Positions 9,563 to 18,604 of a DNA stretch of 64,000 bases are shown piece after piece (positions within the stretch are counted from its first letter, which is position 1; each line of letters opens with the position of its first letter). The DNA lies in assembly GCA_934255405.1 (NCBI GenBank), contig CAKQNT010000001.1, positions 124,001 through 188,000 of the forward strand. The letters are read 5' to 3'. The notes beneath the pieces are model-generated. The model saw only the letters and a list, made by a program, of their open reading frames with translations, was not told the DNA's origin and searched no databases. The DNA is from an uncultured Alphaproteobacteria bacterium (lineage in GTDB: Bacteria; Pseudomonadota; Alphaproteobacteria; RF32; CAG-239). The translations under genes were made by a program, and so were the position numbers.

Positions 9563-12298
9563 TCAGTGGGCTTCGGTCCAAGTGTTGCCAACTCCGAGTT
9601 CAGCATTAAACGGCACCCCAAAATCAACAATCTTTTCCATGGTGTTTTTTATAATTTCAGATACCTCTTCAACCTCTGTTTCCGGCGCCTCAAAAACAAG
9701 CTCATCATGAACCTGAAGCAGCATTTTGGTTTGCAGATTATGTGCTTTGAGCTCCAATGCCAGCTTATTCATAGCCAGCTTGATGATATCTGCCGCCCCA
9801 CCCTGAATTGGCGCGTTTATAGCCACCCGCTCAGCATTGGCTACCAGCCTTTTATTGGTATCATTAATTCCGGCAACAGTGCATTTGCGCCCGAATGGGG
9901 TCAGAACATAGCCATGCTTATGAGCAAAAGCTATAGTTTCTTCCATATACTGTTTGATTTCGGGCATCTGGCGAAAATAAGCATCAATATAAGCCTTGGC
10001 ATCAGCGGCCTCAACCCCGATATTTTTAGCTAATCCATAGGGAGAAATGCCGTATACTATTCCGAAATTGATAGCCTTGGCATGGCGACGTAAATTTGCA
10101 TCAACTTTCTCAGGCGGAACACCAAAAACGTGCGAAGCCGTAGCAGAATGAACATCTATACCATCAGCAAAAGCCTTTTTGAGAGCCTTCACATCCGCAA
10201 CCGCCGCCAGCAAGCGCAGCTCTACCTGTGAGTAGTCACAAGAAATCAGCTTGCAACCAGATTTTGCCACAAAGCAAGAACGAATTTTTTTGCCTTCCTC
10301 ACTGCGTATCGGAATATTTTGCAGATTAGGATTAACCGAAGACAATCTTCCGGTATTGGCAACAGTTTGCAAATATGTTGTATGAATACGCGAGTTTTTG
10401 TCGGCCAGCGCAAACAAAGAATCCGTATAAGTGGACTTTAGCTTGCTAAGCTCGCGCCAATCCAGAATTTTTTGCGCCAAAACATTGCCCTCTGCGGCAA
10501 TTTCCTCCAAAATTTCTGCTCCGGTCTGCCATGCGCCGGTTGCTGTTTTTTTACCCTTCAATCCCTGTTTGGCAAACAGAATGTCACCGACTTGCTTGGG
10601 AGAACCTAAATTAAACTCTTCTCCGGCAGCCCTATAAGCCTCTTGTTCAAAGGTTTTTAATCGCTTGTCAAAATAGGTGCTGAGCTCCAGCAGAGCTCCA
10701 GCATTTAGCTCCACACCATTTTTTTCCATATGATATAGCGTTGCCAGCAGCGGACGATCAAAATTCTCATAAATGGCGGTTTTTTGCTCCTTTATCAACC
10801 GTGGCTTGAGGATTGAGTGCACACGCAAAATATAATCCGCACGCTCCGCCATATATTGCAGGGCAGACTGAACATCAACTTGAGCAAAGCCGATTTTATT
10901 TTTACCACTACCCAGCAGTTCATCTATTTTAGACAACTCCGCCGCCAAAAAATATGCCGCCAGTTCCGGCAAAGAATGTCCGTGTTCCGAGCTATCTAAG
11001 TCATAAGACAAAACTGAAATATCATCATAAGCAACAATTTCTACATCGGGAATTATTTGCGTCAAAAGGTGCCATGCGTTTTTTAATCCGCAACCGATTT
11101 TGAGCACCGCCGGATTTTCCAGCAAGGGCTTAAGATATTTTGCCAACACCACGCCGGAGAGCAAAGCTTGTTTTTGCGGTGCCGCAAACAAATCCAGATT
11201 ACCGGACTGCGGTTCGGTTTTGCAGATTGGCAAATAGCAGGCATAACCGGGTGCCACGGCCAGAGAGATTCCACAAACATCTCCGCCATCGCTGACAGCG
11301 TCCAGAGCGCAAATACGAGCACCTTCCGCCTGTCTTATCATGTCTTGCAAGCCATTTTCATTCTCAATCAAGATATAGTTTTTTTCAACTGATTTAAATA
11401 CGCTGTTCAACCCTCTATCAGCAATATCTGAACAGCGTTCAGCTATCCATTTTTCAACCCGCGGTTTGAGCGTAGTAAAAGCATAAGAATTTATAAAGTC
11501 ATTTAGCTTTTGTGCATCCGGCGCGCGGCAAACAAACTCATTTAGAGACTTTACCACCGGAACATCTGCTTTAAGAGTAACCAATTGCAAAGATATACGC
11601 GCGTTTTGAGCATTATCCAGCAGAGTCTGACGGCGCTTTGCTTGTTTGATTTCCGGCGCATGAGTCAAAACCCCCTCCAAAGAGCCATATTCATTTATAA
11701 GTTGTGCCGCCGTTTTCGGACCAATGCCCGCTACTCCGGGGACATTATCGGTACTGTCGCCGGACAACGCCTGAACATCAACAACCTTATCAGGATACAC
11801 GCCGAACTTCTCTTTTACATCATCCGGAGTGAAAAATTTGTCTTTCATCGGGTCGTAAAATTCCACACCATCTCTGATGAGCTGCATCAAATCCTTATCG
11901 CCGGACACAATCACTACTTCCATATCCATATCTCGCGCCTGCTTGGCATAAGTAGCAATCAAATCATCAGCCTCATACCCCTCCATCTCCAGATGATTAA
12001 GATTAAGCGCCTCCACCGCCTTGTGAATAATAGAAAACTGCGGAATTAAATCTTCGGGAATTTCTTTGCGCGTTCCTTTGTAGTCAGGATATATCTCGTT
12101 TCTAAAATTTTGCCGTTTAGCATCGAACAAAACCAAGCAATAGTCGCAACCGATTTTGGTGGTAAGGCGCAAAAACATATTAGTAAAGCCATATACGGCA
12201 TTAACCGGAGTGCCATCCGGAGCGGTTAGAGGCGGCAGACCGTAAAAAGCCCGAAAAATATAACCAGAGCCATCAACCAGACAAACTTTTTTAGACAT
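9563..12298 (-). CDS. polA: DNA polymerase I
   Basis: A 911-aa DNA polymerase I for Okazaki processing and repair. The N-terminal 5' nuclease domain is intact (residues 1-290; VDGSGYIFRAFYG, YEADDLIATYA, SGDKDLMQL, GIGPKTAAQLI). The polymerase domain has motif A SCDYSQVELR, motif B RRHAKAINFGIVYG and motif C LQVHDELVFE. The middle 3'-5' exonuclease domain looks inactive: the E. coli FDTETD motif reads LDAVSD here, GQNLKYD reads GCGLKNA, and YAAEDAD reads YMAERAD, so the equivalents of E357, D424 and D501 are V, A and R. Polymerization and flap removal should be retained without proofreading. Confidence 0.96.
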   Translation of the reverse strand: MSKKVCLVDGSGYIFRAFYGLPPLTAPDGTPVNAVYGFTNMFLRLTTKIGCDYCLVLFDAKRQNFRNEIYPDYKGTRKEIPEDLIPQFSIIHKAVEALNLNHLEMEGYEADDLIATYAKQARDMDMEVVIVSGDKDLMQLIRDGVEFYDPMKDKFFTPDDVKEKFGVYPDKVVDVQALSGDSTDNVPGVAGIGPKTAAQLINEYGSLEGVLTHAPEIKQAKRRQTLLDNAQNARISLQLVTLKADVPVVKSLNEFVCRAPDAQKLNDFINSYAFTTLKPRVEKWIAERCSDIADRGLNSVFKSVEKNYILIENENGLQDMIRQAEGARICALDAVSDGGDVCGISLAVAPGYACYLPICKTEPQSGNLDLFAAPQKQALLSGVVLAKYLKPLLENPAVLKIGCGLKNAWHLLTQIIPDVEIVAYDDISVLSYDLDSSEHGHSLPELAAYFLAAELSKIDELLGSGKNKIGFAQVDVQSALQYMAERADYILRVHSILKPRLIKEQKTAIYENFDRPLLATLYHMEKNGVELNAGALLELSTYFDKRLKTFEQEAYRAAGEEFNLGSPKQVGDILFAKQGLKGKKTATGAWQTGAEILEEIAAEGNVLAQKILDWRELSKLKSTYTDSLFALADKNSRIHTTYLQTVANTGRLSSVNPNLQNIPIRSEEGKKIRSCFVAKSGCKLISCDYSQVELRLLAAVADVKALKKAFADGIDVHSATASHVFGVPPEKVDANLRRHAKAINFGIVYGISPYGLAKNIGVEAADAKAYIDAYFRQMPEIKQYMEETIAFAHKHGYVLTPFGRKCTVAGINDTNKRLVANAERVAINAPIQGGAADIIKLAMNKLALELKAHNLQTKMLLQVHDELVFEAPETEVEEVSEIIKNTMEKIVDFGVPFNAELGVGNTWTEAH

Positions 12299-12359
12299 AG
12301 AAAAACTCCCTCAAAACCGCGGGTAATAAAAAGATGTCATTAATATAAATGATAAAAAA

Positions 12360-12560
12360 CTATTCGCCAATAGATAAAAAGAAACTGCGCTCAATATTAT
12401 CTACCGCGCACAAATCCGTGCGATAAATATCCTCATATTCATCAACATAGGCACGCAAGGCTATTGCCACACATTCATCAAGCGAACGACCGCTCTTTTG
12501 GGCAATCTTTTCAATTTTGTATTGCAGTTCGTCATTAACTGAAACAGAAAGCTTGCGCAT
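12360..12560 (-). CDS. Ribbon-helix-helix (CopG/Arc-type) protein, 66 aa
   Basis: A 66-aa protein beginning MRKLSVSVNDELQYKIEKIA, the beta strand and first helix of a ribbon-helix-helix DNA-binding domain. It continues with GRSLDECVAIALRAYVDEYE as the second helix. No toxin gene is adjacent, so I would not call it an antitoxin. It lies between polA and the divergent penicillin-binding protein gene, whose promoter region it could influence. Function beyond DNA binding is unknown. Confidence 0.75.
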   Translation of the reverse strand: MRKLSVSVNDELQYKIEKIAQKSGRSLDECVAIALRAYVDEYEDIYRTDLCAVDNIERSFFLSIGE

Positions 12561-12648
12561 AAAATTTTCCTTAACTTATTTGTGATATTAACAAATAAAG
12601 TTATAGAACTTTTTTAAGAATCTGGCAACATCAAATAGGGCGGGACTC

Positions 12649-14430
12649 GTGATAAAACCTCAAAAAAAGAAAAAACGCAGCAAAAAAAGAGAGTCAAAAC
12701 AAAGATTTAAGAATCGGCGGAGAATCCTAAAAATTTTCGCCGTCTTGGTGATAACTTTATTAACCTATATCGGCTATTGCGCATTAACCCTGCCAAACAT
12801 GAATGAGGCGGTTAATCGCACCAGACAGCCATCTACCACTATTATTGCAGATAACGGCAACGAAGTGCAAACTTTTGGTACGGTTTATTCCGAAGTTATC
12901 CGCTCCGAAGAGTTGCCGCAATACGTGGTTGACGCCATTGTTTACACCGAAGACCGCCGGTTTTATCAGCATTTTGGTTTTGATATAATCTCCTTTACCC
13001 GCGCGATGGCTGCCAATATATTTGCCGGAAGATACGCACAAGGCGGAAGCACCATAACTCAACAAGTGGCAAAAAACCTGTTTCTAACCTCAGAAAAGAG
13101 CTTGCGCCGCAAAGTTCAAGAACTGCTTTTGGCATTTTGGCTGGAGCACAAATTCAGCAAAGAACAGATTTTAACCCTGTATTTAAATCGAGTTTATCTT
13201 GGCGCCGGAACCTATGGAATTGAAGCGGCAAGCCAAAAATATTTTCAAAAAACATCTAGAGATTTGAATATTAAAGAAGCCGCCGTAATTGCCGGAATGC
13301 TCAAGGCTCCGTCGCGTTATAATCCGATTGCATCTAAAGAGAGAGCGATAGACCGCGCTAAAGTGGTATTAAAAATAATGGAAGAAAACGGACTGATTGA
13401 TGAGGCAGACAGAAAGAGAATATTGAACATGCCGCTAGGACGGGGCGAAAACGCCCGTGTTACCGGCGCAGCTTATTTTGCCGATTGGGTTTATAATGAA
13501 GTTAATTCGTATATCGGCGAGAGAGATGACGACATTTATGTCTCCACAACTCTTAATCAGGAATTACAAGAAAAAGCATATAAGGTTTTGCAAAACGCCA
13601 TCTCCGCCAATAAGGATAAAAATGTTTCACAAGGCGCGGTGGTAATTATGGACTTTAATGGCGCCGTAAAGGCGATGGTCGGCGGAGTAAACTACAACAA
13701 GAGTCAGTTTAACCGAGCGACTTCTGCCTTGCGGCAACCAGGGTCGGCTTTTAAGCCTTTTGTATATATTACCGCACTGCAGCACGGCTGGAATCCTGAT
13801 GATGAGATTGAAGATAAGCCGATTGTAATTAAAAATTGGCGACCGACCAATGACGATAAAAAATATTATGGCACTGTCAGTCTTAAATATGCGTTGGCAA
13901 AATCGCTCAATTTGGCAACTATAAATTTGGCGCAGCAACTTTCCGGAAAGGATATTATCCGCACAGCTCGCAGAATGGGTATCAATACCGAGATGCAAAA
14001 CACCCCATCTTTGGCTTTGGGCACTTTTGAGGTGACAGTTCTGGATATGGCAACCGCCTATACATCTATCGCCAATGGCGGATATGCGGTGTGGCCATAC
14101 GCAATTGAGGAAATTTACAGTCGTGACGGATATCAGCTGTATCAACGTAAATCCGAAGAACAGATACGAATTCTAGATAAAAAGGCCGTGCAGGAATTAA
14201 CCGAAATGCTGGAAAAAGTTATAAAATCAGGCACCGGACATCGGGCAAACATCGGACGGTTTGCCGCCGGAAAAACCGGAACAAGTCAGGATAACCGCGA
14301 CGCATGGTTTGTCGGGTTTACCGATAATCTGGCGGCAGCGGTTTGGCTGGGCAATGATGATAATTCCCCAATGAAAGGTGTTTACGGCTCGGGACTGCCA
14401 GCAACGATTTGGCAAAAAATTATGCGATAA
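12649..14430 (+). CDS. Class A penicillin-binding protein (PBP1-type)
   Basis: A bifunctional cell-wall synthase. A Lys/Arg-rich cytoplasmic tail (residues 1-25) and one membrane helix (about 28-48) are followed by a GT51 glycosyltransferase domain (VYTEDRRFYQHFGFD, QGGSTITQQVAKNL) and a transpeptidase domain with SxxK in RQPGSAFKPF, SxN in AKSLNLAT and KTGT in AAGKTGTSQDN. It is 593 aa, shorter than many PBP1A proteins, and ends soon after the KTGT region, so it lacks a C-terminal extra domain. The start is GTG 12649 (VIKPQKKKKR); no strong ribosome-binding site is visible. Confidence 0.93.
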   Translation: MIKPQKKKKRSKKRESKQRFKNRRRILKIFAVLVITLLTYIGYCALTLPNMNEAVNRTRQPSTTIIADNGNEVQTFGTVYSEVIRSEELPQYVVDAIVYTEDRRFYQHFGFDIISFTRAMAANIFAGRYAQGGSTITQQVAKNLFLTSEKSLRRKVQELLLAFWLEHKFSKEQILTLYLNRVYLGAGTYGIEAASQKYFQKTSRDLNIKEAAVIAGMLKAPSRYNPIASKERAIDRAKVVLKIMEENGLIDEADRKRILNMPLGRGENARVTGAAYFADWVYNEVNSYIGERDDDIYVSTTLNQELQEKAYKVLQNAISANKDKNVSQGAVVIMDFNGAVKAMVGGVNYNKSQFNRATSALRQPGSAFKPFVYITALQHGWNPDDEIEDKPIVIKNWRPTNDDKKYYGTVSLKYALAKSLNLATINLAQQLSGKDIIRTARRMGINTEMQNTPSLALGTFEVTVLDMATAYTSIANGGYAVWPYAIEEIYSRDGYQLYQRKSEEQIRILDKKAVQELTEMLEKVIKSGTGHRANIGRFAAGKTGTSQDNRDAWFVGFTDNLAAAVWLGNDDNSPMKGVYGSGLPATIWQKIMR

Positions 14431-14518
14431 ATAACTAAAAAATAGTGCTTTTATAATAACTTTTATTATATATAATATTGGGAAAGAAAAATAGATAAAC
14501 AAAGAAAGAGAGAAAATT

Positions 14519-16048
14519 ATGAGACAAAGACCTGTATTGCTGATGATTTTGGACGGCTGGGGATTCCGCGAGCCCAAAACTCCCGATAACGCCATTGAGA
14601 TGGGGCATACTCCAAACTGGCACAGAATGTATGCCGACAATCCGCACAGCCTTATAGAAACCTATGGTTTGGCCGTAGGCCTGCCGGAAGGACAAATGGG
14701 CAACTCCGAAGTCGGACATACCAATCTGGGCGCCGGACGCGTGGTTATGCAAGATTTGCCCAAAATTGATCAGGCAGTAAAAGACGGCTCTCTGGCAAAA
14801 AATCCGGTTTTGGTAAAAATGATTAATGAGCTGAAGGCTAATGGTAAAACCGCTCATATTATGGGATTGATGTCTCCGGGCGGAGTTCATTCTTCACAAG
14901 CACATATTGTTGCTCTTTGCAAAATCATATCCGATGCCGGAGTTAAAGTTGATGTTCACGCATTTTTGGACGGGCGCGACACTCCGCCGTCTTCAGCTGC
15001 TGAATATTTGGCTGAGTTTGAAAAATCTGCTGCCGGTCTTAATGTTAAGATTGCCACTATTGAAGGGCGTTTTTATGCCATGGATCGCGACAAACGTTGG
15101 GATCGGGTAGAAGCAGCGTACAACAATATGGTTTTGGCCGATGGTAAACGTTTTGCCTCAGCTGATGAAGCTATTAAGGCATCTTATGCGGATAAAGTTA
15201 CCGATGAATTTGTTATCCCGTGTGTAATCGGCGATTATAACGGAATGGAAGATGGCGATGCAATTTTGATGGCTAACTTCCGCGCCGACCGCGCCCGTGA
15301 AATTCTTTATGCGCTGGCCGATGCTGAATTTGCCGGCTTTGCCCGCAAGAAGGTTGTCAAATTTACTGACCATGTCGGCATGACGGAATATTCGGTTGAC
15401 CACAACCGCTTTATGCACACGATGTTTCCGCCGGAGCAACTCACCAATATTTTGGGTGAAGTTGTCGCTGACCACGGCATGACACAACTGCGTATTGCCG
15501 AAACGGAGAAATATGCTCACGTTACCTTCTTCTTTAACGGCGGTGAAGAGCGCGAATTTAAGGGCGAAGAAAGAATCCTGATAGCCAGCCCCAAGGTTGC
15601 CACTTATGATTTGAAACCGGAAATGAGCGTTTATGAGGTTACCGAACAGCTGGTTAAAGCAATTGAGGACAAACGTTTTGACATGATTATCTGCAATTAT
15701 GCCAACGGCGATATGGTCGGGCATACCGGAATTATGGAAGCCGCCCTCAAGGCTGTTGGTGCAGTTGATGAATGTTTGGGCAAAGTTGAAAAAGCCATTA
15801 AAGACGTGGGTGGAGTTATGATTGTGACTGCAGATCACGGCAATGCCGAAAAAATGGTTGATGAAAAAACCGGACAGCCTTATACCGCTCACACAGTCGG
15901 GAAAGTTGCGGCGATTTTGGTTAATGACGAAAGTGGCGTAAAACGTCTGAAAGATGGCGCTTTATGCGATATAGCTCCAACTATGCTGGAATTGATGGAA
16001 ATCAAACAGCCGGTGGAAATGACCGGACATTCGTTATTGGTGAAATAA
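14519..16048 (+). CDS. gpmI: 2,3-bisphosphoglycerate-independent phosphoglycerate mutase
   Basis: A Mn-dependent glycolytic enzyme that interconverts 3- and 2-phosphoglycerate. The 509-aa protein has the alkaline-phosphatase-like metal site (LDGWGFRE at the N-terminus, TADHGNAEKM and TAHT near the C-terminus) and the phospho-serine loop GNSEVGHTNLGAGR. It is the first gene of a run (gpmI, envC-like, ctpA, YibQ-like, rppH) that I recognise from alphaproteobacteria. A purine-rich AAAGAGAG precedes ATG 14519. Confidence 0.96.
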   Translation: MRQRPVLLMILDGWGFREPKTPDNAIEMGHTPNWHRMYADNPHSLIETYGLAVGLPEGQMGNSEVGHTNLGAGRVVMQDLPKIDQAVKDGSLAKNPVLVKMINELKANGKTAHIMGLMSPGGVHSSQAHIVALCKIISDAGVKVDVHAFLDGRDTPPSSAAEYLAEFEKSAAGLNVKIATIEGRFYAMDRDKRWDRVEAAYNNMVLADGKRFASADEAIKASYADKVTDEFVIPCVIGDYNGMEDGDAILMANFRADRAREILYALADAEFAGFARKKVVKFTDHVGMTEYSVDHNRFMHTMFPPEQLTNILGEVVADHGMTQLRIAETEKYAHVTFFFNGGEEREFKGEERILIASPKVATYDLKPEMSVYEVTEQLVKAIEDKRFDMIICNYANGDMVGHTGIMEAALKAVGAVDECLGKVEKAIKDVGGVMIVTADHGNAEKMVDEKTGQPYTAHTVGKVAAILVNDESGVKRLKDGALCDIAPTMLELMEIKQPVEMTGHSLLVK

Positions 16049-16054
16049 AAGCTC

Positions 16055-17272
16055 ATGGAACTTAGAACCGCCCTGAAATATACTGCTCTGAATGTCTTGG
16101 TTTTGCTAATGACATACGGAACGGCACGGGCGGTTTCTAATTCTGAATTGGAGCGAATGGAGCAGAAAGTTCAACAGCAAAGCATTGAACACAAAAAGCT
16201 GCAGGCGCAGGCGACTCAAATTAATTTAGAGCTGACAACCGTCAGCCGCGAGATGGTGAAGGCCGCCAAACTTATTCAAAACAACGAAGAAAAGCTCTCG
16301 CAAATGGAGCGCCAGCTGGAAAAGCTTAAGACTGATTTGGCGGAGGCGGAGGCTGGCTTCTGTCAGGAAGATGACAATCTTATCAAGACTTTGGCAGCCT
16401 TGCAAAATTTGGCCTTAAAGCCAACAGAGGCGCTTTTGGTTCAGCCGCTTACTCCGGTTGAAACAATCCGCAGCGCAATGTTGTTGCGAGAGACAGTGCC
16501 TTATTTGGAAGAAAATGCCAGCCGAATCCGCAAAGAATTGGCACAGATAGCACAGAAAAAAAGTTTGGTGGAAAAGCAGTTTGCACAAATTTCCAAGCAA
16601 AAAAAACTTTTAGAAAAAGAACATTCGCGCATGAAAGCTCTGGTACAAAAAAAGTCTAAGATGCGAAATGTGGTGGAAATTCAAAGCGAAAAAGCCAAAA
16701 AGAACGTTGAGCGTTTGGCTTCTCAGGCCAATGACTTGCGAGATTTGTTAAGCAAACTGGAAAAGCAGCGGCTGGAAAAACAGCGCCGAGCCGAAGAAAA
16801 ACGCCGCAAGGAAGAAGAAGCTCGACGTTTGGCGGAAAACAAGACCGAAACGATTCAACAGCCACCGGCAATAACCGTTGCCAGCACCGGATTCCGTTTG
16901 GCAAAAGGCACCTTGCCAATGCCGGCCAGAGGAAAAATCATTACGGCATACGGCGAGCAAATGGTTAAGGGGGTCTCGGCAAAAGGAATTACCATTCGTA
17001 CCCGCAATCAGGCGCAGGTTGTTGCTCCGTTTGACGGCGCAGTTATTTTTGCCGGTCCGTTCCGCGGATATGGAAACTTGATTATTATTGAGCACGGCGA
17101 CGGTTATTTGTCGCTTTTGGCAGGATTGCAAAATATGGATGTGGAAGTCGGGCAGATGTTGCTGGCCGGAGAGCCGGTCGGACAAATGCCGGAGGATGGA
17201 GATGCCAAACTCTATGTTGAAATCCGCAAAGACAACCAGCCGATTGATCCCATGGCTTGGATAAGGGTCTAA
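16055..17272 (+). CDS. EnvC-like murein hydrolase activator (coiled coil plus degenerate LytM)
   Basis: A periplasmic 405-aa protein. A signal peptide (MELRTALKYTALNVLVLLMT...) is followed by a long coiled coil (about residues 30-245, Lys/Glu/Gln-rich, with KQRLEKQRRAEEKRRKEEE) and a C-terminal LytM/M23 fold (about 275-405). The zinc ligands of active M23 enzymes are missing: LYVEIRK replaces LHFEIR, and HGDGYLSLLAGL replaces the usual HGxGxxTxYxHL. EnvC and NlpD are likewise inactive activators of amidases, so that role is the best inference. It lies 6 bases after gpmI. Confidence 0.85.
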   Translation: MELRTALKYTALNVLVLLMTYGTARAVSNSELERMEQKVQQQSIEHKKLQAQATQINLELTTVSREMVKAAKLIQNNEEKLSQMERQLEKLKTDLAEAEAGFCQEDDNLIKTLAALQNLALKPTEALLVQPLTPVETIRSAMLLRETVPYLEENASRIRKELAQIAQKKSLVEKQFAQISKQKKLLEKEHSRMKALVQKKSKMRNVVEIQSEKAKKNVERLASQANDLRDLLSKLEKQRLEKQRRAEEKRRKEEEARRLAENKTETIQQPPAITVASTGFRLAKGTLPMPARGKIITAYGEQMVKGVSAKGITIRTRNQAQVVAPFDGAVIFAGPFRGYGNLIIIEHGDGYLSLLAGLQNMDVEVGQMLLAGEPVGQMPEDGDAKLYVEIRKDNQPIDPMAWIRV

Positions 17273-17296
17273 CCTCTATTAAACAGGAAGAATAAT

Positions 17297-18592
17297 ATGT
17301 CAAAAAAATTATCAGTATTTTCAGTTTTGTGTTTGAGTTTGTTGTTGCTGGCAGGAGGCAACGCTTGTGCAAAAAAAGACTCTAAGCCTGCTCCCAAAGA
17401 AGATACTTATGAGCTTTTGAACCTGTTTGGCGAAGTTATGGAGCGCGCCAAAGCATCATACGTGGAAGACGTTGACGACAAGAAATTGATTGAGGCCGCT
17501 ATTAATGGTATGTTGGTGTCGCTTGATCCGCACTCAAGCTATTTGGATGCGCAGAACTTTAAGTATATGAACGAACAAACCAAAGGCAAGTTCGGCGGAC
17601 TTGGTATTGAGGTGACGATGGAACAGAGCTTGGTTAAAGTTGTGTCTCCGATTGATGACACTCCGGCTTCCAGAGCAGGGCTTAAACCCGGTGACTATAT
17701 TACCAACATAGATGGCGAAAACGTGATTGGAATGTCTCTTAATGACGCAGTTGATAAAATGCGCGGCAAGCCGGGAACAAAGGTAAAACTTAGTATTCGT
17801 CGTATCAATGAAAAGCCTTTTGATGTTACGCTCAAACGTGAAGAGATTAAGATTCAATCCGTAAAAAGCGACATAAAAGACGATGTTGTTTATGTGCGCA
17901 TTACATCTTTTAGCGAAGATGTGGACAAGAACGTAGAAAAAGCCATTAAAAAAGCCCTGAAGGACAAAAAAGGTAAAATCAGCGGTGTGGTTCTTGATGT
18001 GCGCAATAACCCCGGCGGTCTGCTTGATCAGGCAGTGGGAGTTTCTGATTTGTTCCTTAGTCAGGGAGAAATTGTATCTACCCGCTCTCGCAATCCGGAA
18101 GACACGGTGCGCTATTCTGCCAAAGAGGGTGATGTCATCAACGGATTGCCGATTGTGGTTATAATCAATGACGGCTCGGCTTCAGCATCAGAAATTGTAG
18201 CCGGCGCTTTGCAAGATCATAAACGAGCTATTTTGCTCGGAGAAAAATCTTTTGGCAAAGGCTCGGTACAAACGGTGGTTCCTCTCGGAAACTATGGCGC
18301 CATGCGTCTGACCACAGCCAGATATTACACGCCATCCGGTCGTTCTATTCAGGCAAAAGGAATTGAACCTGATGTGGTTGTGCATCCGGCAAAAGTTGAA
18401 GAGATTGATAAAGGCTATAATTTCAGTGAAGCTGAATATGGAAATGCCCTGAAAAATGAAACCGCAGATGCTGAATCCAAAAAACAAACCAGTGATGGCA
18501 AAAAAGCAAATGAAGATTGGCGTAAGGATTATCAACTTTCTCGTGCTGTTGATTTGGTAAAAGCATTGGGAATCTACAAATCAGCCCAATAG
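17297..18592 (+). CDS. ctpA: C-terminal processing protease (S41)
   Basis: A periplasmic Ser/Lys protease of 431 aa. It has a signal peptide (ending about GGNACA), an N-terminal helical region, a PDZ domain (GGLGIEVTM to LSIRR) and the S41 domain. The catalytic Ser is in NDGSASASEIVAG and Lys in EKSFGKGSVQT. AGGAA lies 7 bases before ATG 17297. CtpA-type proteases trim exported proteins and often act on murein hydrolases, which fits its position after the EnvC-like gene. The stop codon overlaps the strong ribosome-binding site of the next gene. Confidence 0.95.
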   Translation: MSKKLSVFSVLCLSLLLLAGGNACAKKDSKPAPKEDTYELLNLFGEVMERAKASYVEDVDDKKLIEAAINGMLVSLDPHSSYLDAQNFKYMNEQTKGKFGGLGIEVTMEQSLVKVVSPIDDTPASRAGLKPGDYITNIDGENVIGMSLNDAVDKMRGKPGTKVKLSIRRINEKPFDVTLKREEIKIQSVKSDIKDDVVYVRITSFSEDVDKNVEKAIKKALKDKKGKISGVVLDVRNNPGGLLDQAVGVSDLFLSQGEIVSTRSRNPEDTVRYSAKEGDVINGLPIVVIINDGSASASEIVAGALQDHKRAILLGEKSFGKGSVQTVVPLGNYGAMRLTTARYYTPSGRSIQAKGIEPDVVVHPAKVEEIDKGYNFSEAEYGNALKNETADAESKKQTSDGKKANEDWRKDYQLSRAVDLVKALGIYKSAQ

Positions 18593-18604
18593 GAGGACAT
18601 TCCA

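Noticed and set aside
12360..12560. RHH protein as the antitoxin of a toxin-antitoxin pair
   Set aside because: No small toxin gene lies next to it.
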